A stretch of 64,000 nucleotides of DNA from SHVO01 sp041905795 (GTDB lineage Bacteria; Pseudomonadota; Alphaproteobacteria; Rhodospirillales; Rhodospirillaceae): NCBI GenBank assembly GCA_041905795.1, contig JAYRKL010000019.1:13336-77335 (forward strand). The letters are read 5' to 3'. The notes under the pieces are model-generated. The model was not told the origin of the DNA. It searched no databases and worked only from the letters and a program-made list of their open reading frames with translations. The position numbers and the translations under genes are program-made. Below are positions 50,863 through 59,686 of the stretch, one piece after another (positions within the stretch are counted from its first letter, which is position 1; every line of letters begins with the position of its first letter).

Positions 50863-52209
50863 ATGAGCAAGCCGCTGTCGAATGAACCCAAGCCGGTGAA
50901 CACCGCCAAGAGCCAGGCGCTCTACGAAAAGGCGCGGGCGCTCATTCCGGGCGGCACGCAGCTCCTGTCCAAGCGGCCCGAGATGTATGCGCCCGGCCAG
51001 TGGCCCGGCTATTACGTCAGCGCCAAGGGCGCCACGGTCACCGACCTCGACGGCAACCAGTTTGTCGACATGTCGCTCTGCGGCATCGGCGCCACCGTGC
51101 TCGGCTACGCCGATCCCGATGTCGACGCCGCGGTCAAGAACGTGATCGACAACGGCAGCATGACCACCCTCAACGCGCCCGAAGAAGTGCGGCTCGCCGA
51201 ACTCTTGGTCGAATTGCATCCCTGGGCGCAGATGGCGCGCTTCAGCCGCTCGGGCGGCGAGGCCATGGCGATCGCGGTGCGCATCGCCCGCGCCGCCACC
51301 GGCCGCCAGATGATCGCCTTCTGCGGCTATCACGGCTGGCATGACTGGTACCTGTCGGCGAACCTGGCCGACGACAGTGCCTTGGACGGCCACCTGCTGG
51401 CGGGCCTTGCGCCCAAGGGCGTGCCGCGCGGCCTGAAGGGGCTGATGCATCCCTTCCAGTTCAACGATCTCGAAGCCCTCAAAAAGATCGTCCAGGAACA
51501 CGGCGCCAACCTCGCGGCCGTCGTCATGGAGCCGGTGCGCAACATGCCGGCGCCGGGATTCCTCGAAGGCGTGCGCCAGATCGCCAGCGAGGCCGGCGCC
51601 GTCCTCTTGTTCGACGAGATCACCGCCGGATTCCGCCTCAATACCGGGGGCATCCACATGACCTTGGGCGTGCATCCGGACATGGCGGTGTTCGCCAAGG
51701 CGCTGGGCAACGGCTATCCGATTTCGGCGATCATCGGCCGCGGGGAATATATGTCGGCCGCCCAGGACACCTTCATCAGCTCCACCGCCTGGACCGAGCG
51801 CATCGGCTCCACCGCCGGCGTGGCGTCGGTCACCAAACACCGCGACAAGAATGTCGCCGCCCACCTGGTGCGGATCGGCGAGCGGGTGCTCGCCGGCTGG
51901 CGGGACGCAGGCAAGTCAGCGGGCCTCGCGGTCGAGACCTCGGGCATCGCGCCGCTGGGCCATGTCGAGTTCAAGGCGCCCAATCCGCGCCAGCTGCGCA
52001 CCCTGTTCACGCAGCTGATGCTAGATCGCGGCTATCTCGCCAAGGACGCGTTCTACGCCATGTACGCCCACACCGACGCCCATGTGGACGGCTATATCGC
52101 CGCCTGCGCCGACGTGTTCGGGATTCTCGCCCAGGCCCTCAAGACGGACTCGGTCGAGAAGCTGATGCGCGGTCCGACCGCGCATGCCGGGTTCCAGCGC
52201 CTCACCTGA
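50863..52209 (+). CDS. Class III aminotransferase, glutamate-1-semialdehyde aminomutase-like
   Basis: A 448-residue PLP enzyme. The fold signature is DEITAGFRLNTGGIHMTLGVHPDMAVFAKALGNGYPISAIIGR, with the PLP-lysine in FAKALGNGYP, and SRSGGEAMAIAVRIARAATG early. It is about 20 residues longer than HemL, and lacks the usual HemL context. In surface-sugar clusters such enzymes act on sugar or small-molecule aldehydes. It points towards the nonulosonate cluster and converges with it; AGGA precedes the ATG and TATAAC lies at 50821. Confidence 0.8.
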   Translation: MSKPLSNEPKPVNTAKSQALYEKARALIPGGTQLLSKRPEMYAPGQWPGYYVSAKGATVTDLDGNQFVDMSLCGIGATVLGYADPDVDAAVKNVIDNGSMTTLNAPEEVRLAELLVELHPWAQMARFSRSGGEAMAIAVRIARAATGRQMIAFCGYHGWHDWYLSANLADDSALDGHLLAGLAPKGVPRGLKGLMHPFQFNDLEALKKIVQEHGANLAAVVMEPVRNMPAPGFLEGVRQIASEAGAVLLFDEITAGFRLNTGGIHMTLGVHPDMAVFAKALGNGYPISAIIGRGEYMSAAQDTFISSTAWTERIGSTAGVASVTKHRDKNVAAHLVRIGERVLAGWRDAGKSAGLAVETSGIAPLGHVEFKAPNPRQLRTLFTQLMLDRGYLAKDAFYAMYAHTDAHVDGYIAACADVFGILAQALKTDSVEKLMRGPTAHAGFQRLT

Positions 52210-52218
52210 TCGGCTGAC

Positions 52219-53298
52219 TTAAAGCAGGTTTTTGATCGCCGCCGCGGCGCGTTCCGCCGCGCCCGGTTGGATCGCCACCGCCGGGGCTCTAGCGCCCTTC
52301 AACAGCGCGGCCATTTCGCCCAGCACCTGGTCGTGGGTTGCGGCCACCGCCGTCGTTGTGTGGATGAGCTGCGGCAGCCAGGCGCGTTCTTCCGCCCGCG
52401 GCAGGATCGCCAGCACCGGCCGCCCCGCCACCGCGGCTTCGGCGAGCAGCACCGAGGTCATGCCGCACACCGCATCGGCGGCGAACACCACGTCGAGGCC
52501 GGGCCCGCCCTGACTGATGTCGTCGAAGGCGTCCAGGAACGGCGCCAGTTCCTCCCGCGTGTTCTTGGGATGCAGGCGCAGGATGGTGTAGGGGCGCGGC
52601 CTCATCGCCGCCGCGGCCTGGATGAATTCCTCGATCACGACTTCCGTGCGCCCGTGATAGCGCCCGCTGCCGTGCAGCGAATAGTCCCCCGACCGCGCAT
52701 ACAGGGCGGGGATCATGCCGGTCGAGATCTCCGCCGCGAACACCAGGACCGGACCTTGCGGCCGGCCCTTGATGACGCGGGCGCGCACATGGTCGCGGCC
52801 TTCCTGCTGCAATTCCACCAGGCGCTCGAGCACGCTGTCGTAGTGCGGATGGCCGCAGACCGCGATCCCGTCGGCATGACCGAGTGCTGCGAAGGCGCGG
52901 GCGGTTTCGTCGTCGGGGACCAGGATGTGATCCGGCGTATATGTCAGGGGCGCGCCGGACAGGCCCCGGAACCGTTCGCTGGCGTTCGAGGGCGCGTCAA
53001 CGGCGGCGACAGTGGGCAGTCCGCGCGCACGGCCTTCGGCGATCAGGGCGAGGCCGAGGGATTCGCGGTTCTCGCTGGTGCCCGTGAACACGAGGCGCGG
53101 CGTGGCCGCATCGAGCACCGCGCGCGCATCACCTTCGGGTGTCCAGGCCTTCACCGCGCTGCTTTGGCCGACATAGTCCACCGCCGCGCCGGCGACGCGC
53201 AGCGCCACGGTCAGCCCCATGTGTTGCAGAGCCGGGATCACCGGGACCATGAAATTGGCGACGCCCGGGTCCTCGATGAACATCAGGACGTCGGTCAT
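52219..53298 (-). CDS. Unknown protein with GT-B-like (epimerase/glycosyltransferase) layout
   Basis: A 359-residue soluble protein that I cannot place with certainty. It begins MTDVLMFIEDPGVANFMVPVI, has an internal ILVPDDETARAFAALGH and VCGHPHYDSVLERL segment, and towards the end VCGMTSVLLAEAAVAGRPVLAI, resembling the donor-binding half of UDP-GlcNAc 2-epimerase or CDP-glycerol transferases. It is the last gene of the leftward cluster; its ATG overlaps the oxidoreductase stop. It may make or attach a sugar in this pathway. Confidence 0.65.
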   Translation of the reverse strand: MTDVLMFIEDPGVANFMVPVIPALQHMGLTVALRVAGAAVDYVGQSSAVKAWTPEGDARAVLDAATPRLVFTGTSENRESLGLALIAEGRARGLPTVAAVDAPSNASERFRGLSGAPLTYTPDHILVPDDETARAFAALGHADGIAVCGHPHYDSVLERLVELQQEGRDHVRARVIKGRPQGPVLVFAAEISTGMIPALYARSGDYSLHGSGRYHGRTEVVIEEFIQAAAAMRPRPYTILRLHPKNTREELAPFLDAFDDISQGGPGLDVVFAADAVCGMTSVLLAEAAVAGRPVLAILPRAEERAWLPQLIHTTTAVAATHDQVLGEMAALLKGARAPAVAIQPGAAERAAAAIKNLL

Positions 53299-54311
53299 GG
53301 CGTGAGGGTCCGCCGTGTGCCGGTGCGGACAGACTGGACTATGTCTTCAATGACGCGTTCGCTGATCAGGGCGGACGCGCCGGGGCTCGCCAGCGGCGCG
53401 CCGGCATCGAGCGCGGCCGCGAGGTTGTCGTAAAGATGCCGGAACGCCTCGCCCACGGTGGAGGTGATCGGCGCAGGCGTATCGGATGCGACCTCGCGTT
53501 CGCCGCTCATGGCGCGGTTGGCGGTGCGGGGGAAATGGGAAAGGACGAGGCCTTCCTGCCACACGGCGAGGCGGCCCTGCGTGCCCCACAGGTCGAGGCC
53601 GACTTCGCGGTAGTTCGCAAAGTCCAGGGCTGACAGGAACACATTGCGGCCGTTGGCCAAGGTCAGCGCCGCGTCTACCTGGATATCGCCGGGGATCGGC
53701 AGGCCGTCCGGCGCCGTGGCCGGGCCGATCGCCTGCACGCTCGCAATCTCGCCGCACAGCATGCGGATCATATCCACCATGTGCACGCCGTTGTTGTGCA
53801 GGCCGTTGCCGTAGACGGCGTGACCGGTCTGGAGTGCACCAATGCGTTTGGCGAGATCGCCCTCGGCCAAAGCGCGGAACGCCGGGTCGGCGCGGCGCCA
53901 CAGGGCGACCTGCACCAGGATGTTGCGCGCCGCGCAGGCGTCGAGGAAGGCGCGGGCTTCGTCCAGGGTCCGGCCCAAGGGCTTTTCGACCAGCACGGCC
54001 TTGAGCTTGGGGAAGGCGGCGAGAAGTTCCAGACGTGCGGGGCCTGGCGGCGTTGCCAGCACCAGGATGTCGGCGTCCCGTCCCATCTTAAGGTCCGCAC
54101 CGGTTGCGGCCGTTTCGACATCTTTGAGCCGCGCCGCGGCCGCGCGCGCGTCCGGCGTGGGATCGACCGCCGCGATCCAGTCGAACCGCGGATGTGCGAG
54201 CAGCACCTGGCTATGCGTGGTGTAGCGGTAGTGGCGCGCCATGACCGGATCGGCCGCATAGCCGGCGGCGATCTTGCCGAACCCAGCAATGCAGACCGTG
54301 AGTCGCGTCAT
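53295..54311 (-). CDS. Gfo/Idh/MocA-family oxidoreductase
   Basis: About 338 residues. The Rossmann half begins VCIAGFGKIAAGYAADPVM; the family motif is VLVEKPLGRTLDEARAFLDA, with GNGLHNNGVHMVDMIRML in the C-terminal half. Members oxidise or reduce sugars or their nucleotides with NAD(P). ATG at 54311 overlaps the stop of the cytidylyltransferase gene; the longer frame to 54497 runs inside that gene. The substrate is probably an intermediate of the nearby nonulosonate pathway. Confidence 0.85.
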   Translation of the reverse strand: MTRLTVCIAGFGKIAAGYAADPVMARHYRYTTHSQVLLAHPRFDWIAAVDPTPDARAAAARLKDVETAATGADLKMGRDADILVLATPPGPARLELLAAFPKLKAVLVEKPLGRTLDEARAFLDACAARNILVQVALWRRADPAFRALAEGDLAKRIGALQTGHAVYGNGLHNNGVHMVDMIRMLCGEIASVQAIGPATAPDGLPIPGDIQVDAALTLANGRNVFLSALDFANYREVGLDLWGTQGRLAVWQEGLVLSHFPRTANRAMSGEREVASDTPAPITSTVGEAFRHLYDNLAAALDAGAPLASPGASALISERVIEDIVQSVRTGTRRTLTP

Positions 54312-55048
54312 CGCACCGCCTTTTCTTCGCAATCGATATTGATGGCAGTCAGTTCGGGATGCGCGCGCAGCAGGTCCATGATGCGGTCGAGGCCGAACAC
54401 GCCGCCGTACACCGGTTCCAGGCGCGCATAAACCTCGCGGATGAAGCGCAGGTCCTCTTCGTAATCGAGCTGCAGGCGGATGCGCGGCCCTTCCCACTGC
54501 GGCGGCGCGGTCAGGTGGATGATCCGGTACTTCTCCGGCTGCTCATAGAAATACAGCGAGACATGCTCGCGCACCGCCGGATCCTGGATATTCGCCGCGA
54601 CCCAGGCCAGCGCATCGGTGCGGAACACTTGCAGGTCGGCGCCCATGGGGTATGACGGGACACGCGCGTTGGTGACCACGTCGGCGTCATTGGCGAAGAA
54701 GGTGGCGACGCCCATGTCGATGATGTCGGGGCACAAGAGCGGACAGTCGCCGGTGACTTCGACCACAATGTCGGATTTCATGAACGCTTGCGCGTCCACC
54801 ACCCGCTGCAACACGTCATCCTCGCTGCCGCGGAACACCGCAACATTTTCGCTCTTGGCCCAGGCGACAATGGCGTCGTCACGCGGATCGGTGGAGGTGG
54901 CGACAACCACATCGTCGAGCTTCCGGCAGGCCTTCAAGCGCTCGACCAGCCGCGATAGGGAGGGTCGGCCGTTGATGTCCATGAGCACTTTGCCCGGTAA
55001 CCGGGAAGAGCCCATGCGCGCTTCGATACTGGCGACGACCCGGGGCAT
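54308..55048 (-). CDS. Cytidylyltransferase-family protein (NeuA/SpsF-like)
   Basis: A 246-residue nucleotidyltransferase. The signature ARMGSSRLPGKVLMDINGRPSLSRLVERL gives the NTP-binding loop, then DDVLQRVVDAQ and EVTGDCPLLCPDIID. SpsF and CMP-sugar synthetases share this fold; in nonulosonate clusters the role would be CMP activation of the 9-carbon sugar. A second gene of similar type is cut by the right window edge. It starts three bases after the DegT aminotransferase. Confidence 0.85.
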   Translation of the reverse strand: MPRVVASIEARMGSSRLPGKVLMDINGRPSLSRLVERLKACRKLDDVVVATSTDPRDDAIVAWAKSENVAVFRGSEDDVLQRVVDAQAFMKSDIVVEVTGDCPLLCPDIIDMGVATFFANDADVVTNARVPSYPMGADLQVFRTDALAWVAANIQDPAVREHVSLYFYEQPEKYRIIHLTAPPQWEGPRIRLQLDYEEDLRFIREVYARLEPVYGGVFGLDRIMDLLRAHPELTAINIDCEEKAVR

Positions 55049-55051
55049 GGA

Positions 55052-56320
55052 TCACAGCTTCCTGAGTTCGGCGCGGCCGGCGTGCACCTTGCGCACGGCG
55101 GCGATGAACTGATCGATCTCCGCATCGGTCAGGTCGTACATGCAGGTCTCGAAGCACAGGAGTTCCGAACGGTACAGCCGCTCCGCCACCGGGCAGAGGT
55201 CGCCCTCGTAGCGGCGGTTGGTGAGGGTAAACGGAAAGCCGGACTTGCCGAAGCCGATGCGGCGTTGAAACAGAGGAAGACGATAGAGCGGGCGCACATA
55301 GCCGGTGAAATGCGGGAAGCCTTCGGCGTCGAGGGCCTTGCTGAAGGTTTCACGTGAAATACCCAGGGCCTTCTCGTCATAGCGCGCCGACCACACATAG
55401 TAGGCGTGGGTGCAGCCATCGCGCACCGCCGGCACCGTGATGCCTTCCAGGTCCTCGAGGCCGGCGGACAGACGTTTGGCGATGGCAATTCTTTTGCCGA
55501 TATGGGTGTCGGCGTTGGCGAGCTGCACCGTGCCGATGGCGGCGGCGAGTTCGCCCAGGCGATAGTTGAATCCGACCAGGGAGGCGATGTCCTCCAGTTT
55601 CAACGGCTCCACCACGTTCTCGGCGTGATTGCGGATCATCTGCAGGCGCAGCGCGAGAGTGTCGTCCTCGGTCAGGCAGACGCCGCCTTCGCCGGTGTGG
55701 ATATGCTTGTGATAGTTGAGGCTGAACACGCCGATATGGCCGATGCAGCCGGTGTACTTGCCGTTTTCCTGCGCGAGGATCGCCTGGGCGTTGTCCTCCA
55801 CCAGGACCAGGCCGCGCTCGTCGGCCAGAGCGCGCAGCTCATGCAGGCGGGCGGGATGCCCGAACAGGTTCACCGCGATGATCGCCCGGGTGCGCGGGCC
55901 GACGGCGGCCTTCACGGCCTCGACATCGAGGCAGAACGTTTTATCTTCGATATCCGCGAACACCGGGATGCCGCCATAGGCCAGCGGCGCCATGGCGGTG
56001 GCGGACATGGTGTAAGGCGGCACGATCACTTCGTCGCCGGGTCCCAGGCCGATGGCGCCCATGGCCGCCACCAGGCCGGAGGTGGCGGAGTTCATCGACA
56101 CGGCATAGCGCGCGCCGAAGCGTTTGGCCCAGGCCTCCTCGAACGCCTTGACGCGCGGGCCGCCGAGGAACTCGTCGCCCCAGCTGCCGTAGAAGCCCGA
56201 CAGGCAATCGCTGTCCATGACCTCGGCGACGATCTGCTTTTCCGCCGCACCCATGGAGCGGTATTTGCGCGGCGTGGTCGCGACCGTCCTGGGGCCGCCG
56301 AGGATCGCGAGCTGGCTCAT
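55052..56320 (-). CDS. DegT/DnrJ/EryC1/StrS-family sugar aminotransferase
   Basis: A 422-residue PLP enzyme that aminates keto-sugar nucleotides. Motifs include SMNSATSGLVAAMGAIGLGPGDEVIVPPYT, VNLFGHPARL, VEDNAQAILA and the PLP-lysine in FSLNYHKHIHTGEGGVCL. It could be the PseC-type 4-aminotransferase of pseudaminic acid synthesis or a LegC-like enzyme; PseB/LegB is not visible in the window. It is about 40 residues longer than many PseC. It overlaps the GNAT gene by four bases. Confidence 0.88.
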   Translation of the reverse strand: MSQLAILGGPRTVATTPRKYRSMGAAEKQIVAEVMDSDCLSGFYGSWGDEFLGGPRVKAFEEAWAKRFGARYAVSMNSATSGLVAAMGAIGLGPGDEVIVPPYTMSATAMAPLAYGGIPVFADIEDKTFCLDVEAVKAAVGPRTRAIIAVNLFGHPARLHELRALADERGLVLVEDNAQAILAQENGKYTGCIGHIGVFSLNYHKHIHTGEGGVCLTEDDTLALRLQMIRNHAENVVEPLKLEDIASLVGFNYRLGELAAAIGTVQLANADTHIGKRIAIAKRLSAGLEDLEGITVPAVRDGCTHAYYVWSARYDEKALGISRETFSKALDAEGFPHFTGYVRPLYRLPLFQRRIGFGKSGFPFTLTNRRYEGDLCPVAERLYRSELLCFETCMYDLTDAEIDQFIAAVRKVHAGRAELRKL

Positions 56321-56892
56321 GCACTCTTGCTTTCGTTATCGAGGTCGTCGGCGCCCAAGTCTTCCGCGCAAAGCCCGAATTCGAAGGCGTCGACCATATC
56401 TGCTCCGCACTTATAGTGCCGCCGGCGCAGGCCTTCCTGGGTGTAGCCGGCGTTGAGGAAGGCCTTGGCGCTGCCGGTGTTGGGCCCGTAGACCCCGGCG
56501 TTCAGCTTCTTGAGGCCCAGGGTCCGGATGGCGAACCGGCTGATGAGCCTGATGGCAGCGGTGGCGACGCCCTTGCCCCAGGCGCCGCGGTCGCCGATGA
56601 ACAGGCTGACGTCGGCCAACTGGTGCGGCTGCTTGACCGGGCCGACCTTGATGTTGCCCACATGCTTGCCGTCCAGGCAGACCGCGAACAGGTGCTGGTC
56701 GGCCGCCGAGATCATGGCGCGCACGAAATCGCCGACGCTGGCCAGGGTCTGCTCGCTGTGGCGGGTTTCGAGGTACTGGTTGACCTCGGGGTCGCGCAGC
56801 CAGTCGACATAGGTCTGGGTGACGTCGTCCAGGGAAATCGGCCGGATGGTGACACGGCCGTCGGTGATCGGGATGGTCGCCGGGCTGTTCAT
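56317..56892 (-). CDS. GNAT-family N-acetyltransferase
   Basis: A 191-residue acetyltransferase of the RimJ/RimL type. Visible parts are VTIRPISLDDVTQTYVDWLRDPEVNQYLETRH at the start and the acetyl-CoA loop RGAWGKGVATAAIRLI, then KLNAGVYGPNTGSAKAFLNAGYTQEG. It probably acylates an amino-sugar nucleotide (PseH-like step) or the finished sugar. It lies between HisF-like and DegT genes. A second GNAT domain is fused to PseG elsewhere in the cluster. Confidence 0.85.
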   Translation of the reverse strand: MNSPATIPITDGRVTIRPISLDDVTQTYVDWLRDPEVNQYLETRHSEQTLASVGDFVRAMISAADQHLFAVCLDGKHVGNIKVGPVKQPHQLADVSLFIGDRGAWGKGVATAAIRLISRFAIRTLGLKKLNAGVYGPNTGSAKAFLNAGYTQEGLRRRHYKCGADMVDAFEFGLCAEDLGADDLDNESKSA

Positions 56893-56894
56893 GC

Positions 56895-57656
56895 CTACAC
56901 CACCTTGAAATGCAGGCCGTGGTTGGACAGGAACGCCTTGGCGCGGATCGGATTGCTGTCGGAGAAATTGAACAGGCTGCCGCAGGCCAGCGCGCTGACG
57001 TTGCTTTCCAGGAAAGCGTCGCGCAGGTGGTTATAGTCGCCCGATCCGCCGCAGCCGATGACCGGAACGGTCGCGCTGCGGCAGGCTTCCTTGATCAGGG
57101 GAATGTCAAACCCGGCCATGGTTCCGTCCTGGTCGATGGATTGGACGAAGAATTCACCGGCGCCGGCGGCCTCGCAAGCCTTGATGTGGCCGGCCAGGGT
57201 GATGTCCTCGGTGACCGTGCCGCAGCCGGATTTCAGCACATAACCGCCGCCGGCCGAGCGGCGCGCGTCGATGCTGACCACCACCGCCTGGGCGCCGAAA
57301 CGCTCGGAGATGCGGGTAATGATGTCCTTGTCCTTGTAGGCGATGGAATTCAGCACCACCTTGTCGGCGCCGTTCTTGATGAGGAACGCGGCGTCGTCGA
57401 ACGAGCGGATGCCGCCACCCACGGCAATCGGCATGAAGGCCACCTTGGACACCCCGGCGATGACCTCGGCCAGGGGCTTCACCGAGGACTGCGCGCGGTC
57501 GATGTTGAGGAACACCAGTTCGTCGGCGCGCTGGGCGCTGTAGACCGACGAGCTTTTGACCGGGTCGCCGACGTCGCGGAATTCGCCGAAGCGCACGGTC
57601 TTGACCAGGCGCCCGTTCAGCAGCAGCTGGACCGGGATGATGCGCTTCTTCAGCAT
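56895..57656 (-). CDS. HisF-like ammonia-channel partner of sugar amidotransferase
   Basis: A 253-residue TIM-barrel of the HisF family: MLKKRIIPVQLLLNGRLVK, VGGGIRSFDDAAFLIKNGADKVVLNS, VVVSIDARRS and GTMAGFDIPLIKEACRSATVPVIGCGGSG. It lacks a histidine operon around it. In O-antigen and flagellar clusters a HisF2/HisH2 pair supplies ammonia to WbpG/PseA-type enzymes to turn an acetamido group into acetamidino. The ATG at 57656 overlaps the HisH-like stop by seven bases; the frame upstream to 57815 lies inside that gene. Confidence 0.88.
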   Translation of the reverse strand: MLKKRIIPVQLLLNGRLVKTVRFGEFRDVGDPVKSSSVYSAQRADELVFLNIDRAQSSVKPLAEVIAGVSKVAFMPIAVGGGIRSFDDAAFLIKNGADKVVLNSIAYKDKDIITRISERFGAQAVVVSIDARRSAGGGYVLKSGCGTVTEDITLAGHIKACEAAGAGEFFVQSIDQDGTMAGFDIPLIKEACRSATVPVIGCGGSGDYNHLRDAFLESNVSALACGSLFNFSDSNPIRAKAFLSNHGLHFKVV

Positions 57657-58267
57657 GCGCCGTCCCACAGGCAGAAGTTCTCCAGCAGCTTGAGTCCGCT
57701 GGCTTCGCTCTTCTCGGGATGGAACTGGAAGCCCACCACATTGGCATAGCTGACCGCGGCCGTGACCGGGCCGCCGTAATCGGTTTCGCCCAGCACGTCG
57801 GCGCGGTCGTCGCACTGCATGGCGAAGGAATGCACGAAATAGAAATCCCGGTCCTGCTTGAGGCCCTCGTAGACCGGATGGTCCTTGGTCTTGGTCAGGG
57901 AATTCCAGCCGACGTGCGGGATCCGGAATTCCGGTCCGGGCTCGAGCTTGCGCACAGTGCCGGCGATCAGACCGAGGCCTTCCATCTCGCCGCCCTCGGT
58001 GCCCATGGCGGCCAGCAACTGCATGCCCAGGCAGACGCCGAGGACGGGCCGGCCTGAAGCGGCAAAGGCCTGGATCTGCGGCCGCAGCTGGCGTTCGAAC
58101 ACCGCGCCCATGGCGGCGCGGAAATGCCCGACGCCGGGGATGATCAGGTGCGTGAAGTCGTCGAACGGCGCCTGGTTCTCGGTCACCTGCACGTCGAAGC
58201 CGTTATGGTCGATGGCGTTGGACAAGGACCGGAGATTGCCCATGCCGAGGTCGAGGATGCCGATCAC
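57650..58267 (-). CDS. HisH-like glutaminase partner of sugar amidotransferase
   Basis: A 205-residue class I glutaminase. The nucleophile Cys is in PVLGVCLGMQLLA and the His-Glu pair in GFQFHPEKSEASG. It starts MIGILDLGMGNLRSLSNAI with a GTG codon. It feeds ammonia to its HisF-like neighbour. The pair with the upstream PP-loop amidotransferase matches the WbpG-HisH2-HisF2 sets of sugar amidination, not histidine biosynthesis. Confidence 0.9.
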   Translation of the reverse strand: MIGILDLGMGNLRSLSNAIDHNGFDVQVTENQAPFDDFTHLIIPGVGHFRAAMGAVFERQLRPQIQAFAASGRPVLGVCLGMQLLAAMGTEGGEMEGLGLIAGTVRKLEPGPEFRIPHVGWNSLTKTKDHPVYEGLKQDRDFYFVHSFAMQCDDRADVLGETDYGGPVTAAVSYANVVGFQFHPEKSEASGLKLLENFCLWDGAC

Positions 58268-58306
58268 GGCCAGTTCCTACCGGTGAAGTCCTGTCGAACG
58301 ACGCGC

Positions 58307-59497
58307 TCAGCCCTTGACCGATTGCTTGCGCTCGATGCCCTGGTTCTGCGGCGCCTCGCGGTACCACTTGTCGAAATCGTGGGTCTTGGGCGCATAGGGC
58401 GCGTTGTAGTCGGGCTTGAACGGCGGCACCACGGTCTTGGCGACGATGGCGTTGAACTCCTCTTCCGAGAGTCCGAGGTACTCGAGGAAGATCTGCAAGG
58501 ACGGCGGCTTGCGGCCTTCGTATTCGCCGATCAGCTCCAGCGCCTTTTCCTTGGTGATGCGGTTGTTGCGCAGGTCCAGCGCGGTCATCTGCGTCACGCG
58601 GCTGTAGCCGCGCTTGAGGAACTTGATGTAGTCCCGCATGCCCTGCATGTGGCACTCGATTTTCTCATAGGGGTATTCGTTCCAGGGCATGCCCTCGACC
58701 TGGTCGCCTTTCCAGCCCAGTTCCTTGTTGATGACCGCGAACTGCTTCTTCACGTCCCAGGGGATGAACGAGCCCAGGCAGACGGAGCGGTATCTCAAAC
58801 GCTTCAAGGCAGCGGTGGACGGATAGGAGAACGGCGCCAGGTCGCGCGGGTCGAATTTGAAGTCGTCGGAGATCATGCCCGCCATGTCCTCGGCGGTGAT
58901 GCCTAGGTTGACGAAGCGGTTGAAGCGGGTCTCGTCGACTTCCTCGATCTCGTTCTCGCGATAATCGTAGTAGCTGGTGTACTCGGATGACGGCTCGCCC
59001 CAGAACACCAGCGGCACCTGGTACTTGATGGCGACGTGCATCGGATAGGCGAAGATGCCGGTGTGGCAGTGCCAGCAGAAGTCGCCCTTGCGGATCAAGG
59101 CTTCCAGCATGACGCGCTTGACCAGTTTCCAGTTGGGCGTGAACGACAGCACGTCGACGCCGAGCTGCTTGAAGGTGCGCTCGTTGTTCTTGAGCAGGCC
59201 TTCGCGCATGAAGCCGTGGTTGAACTGCACGACGAGCGGCTTAAGCCCGTATTCCTTGACCAGGTAGTAGAGGGTCCAGGTGGAATCCTTGCCGCCCGAG
59301 AACGGCACCAGGCAATCGTAGTCGTGCTTGCCGCGATACTGCTCGACCAGCTTGTCGAGGTCGGCCTTGCGCGCCGACCAGTCGATGACCGCGTCCTTGA
59401 ATTCCTTCTGCCGGCAGATGTTGCAGACGCCATTGGCGTCGAACTCGATGGTCTCATAGGTCTCGGGCAGATTGCAGGAGACGCAGCGCTTGAGCAT
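58307..59497 (-). CDS. N-acetyl sugar amidotransferase (WbpG/PseA family)
   Basis: A 396-residue PP-loop enzyme. It begins with a Cys-rich zinc-like segment (MLKRCVSCNLPETYETIEF, then CNICRQ), followed by the ATP-pyrophosphatase loop VPFSGGKDSTWTLYYL and later HCHTGIF. Members use ATP and ammonia to make acetamidino groups on 2,3-diamino uronates or on pseudaminic/legionaminic acid precursors (PseA, PtmG type). Together with HisH and HisF partners it predicts an amidino-modified sugar. A 190-base gap separates it from pseI. Confidence 0.9.
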   Translation of the reverse strand: MLKRCVSCNLPETYETIEFDANGVCNICRQKEFKDAVIDWSARKADLDKLVEQYRGKHDYDCLVPFSGGKDSTWTLYYLVKEYGLKPLVVQFNHGFMREGLLKNNERTFKQLGVDVLSFTPNWKLVKRVMLEALIRKGDFCWHCHTGIFAYPMHVAIKYQVPLVFWGEPSSEYTSYYDYRENEIEEVDETRFNRFVNLGITAEDMAGMISDDFKFDPRDLAPFSYPSTAALKRLRYRSVCLGSFIPWDVKKQFAVINKELGWKGDQVEGMPWNEYPYEKIECHMQGMRDYIKFLKRGYSRVTQMTALDLRNNRITKEKALELIGEYEGRKPPSLQIFLEYLGLSEEEFNAIVAKTVVPPFKPDYNAPYAPKTHDFDKWYREAPQNQGIERKQSVKG

Positions 59498-59686
59498 GCG
59501 GGAGCACTCACAAAAGCCGGTGTTGAAGGGCAGCCGTCAGGATATATGGCGCGCCGGAGGGGCCTGACAATGCTTTTATGGTTTTATTCTAGGGGGTTAT
59601 CCGCGTGTGGGCGGATTAATTTCCTGTTGCCCCAGTTGTGCGCGCCGGATTTCCCCGCCCGCACGGCCATTTAGAAGGCGGGCCGG
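59498..59686 (-). other. Gap between pseI and the amidotransferase gene
   Basis: A 189-base non-coding gap that splits the cluster into two transcription blocks. On the minus strand a TAGAAT (-10-like) follows an ATCCGC-CCACAC-GCGGAT inverted repeat. The -35 part is not clear. It may be an internal promoter for the amidotransferase block. Confidence 0.4.

Noticed and set aside
50863..52209. hemL for tetrapyrrole synthesis
   Set aside because: Fold matches, but the context of surface-sugar genes and the altered N-terminus make a sugar-linked aminotransferase more likely.
56895..58267. HisF and HisH as histidine biosynthesis genes
   Set aside because: No other his genes are near, and the pair directly follows a sugar amidotransferase, which fits the known amidination sets.
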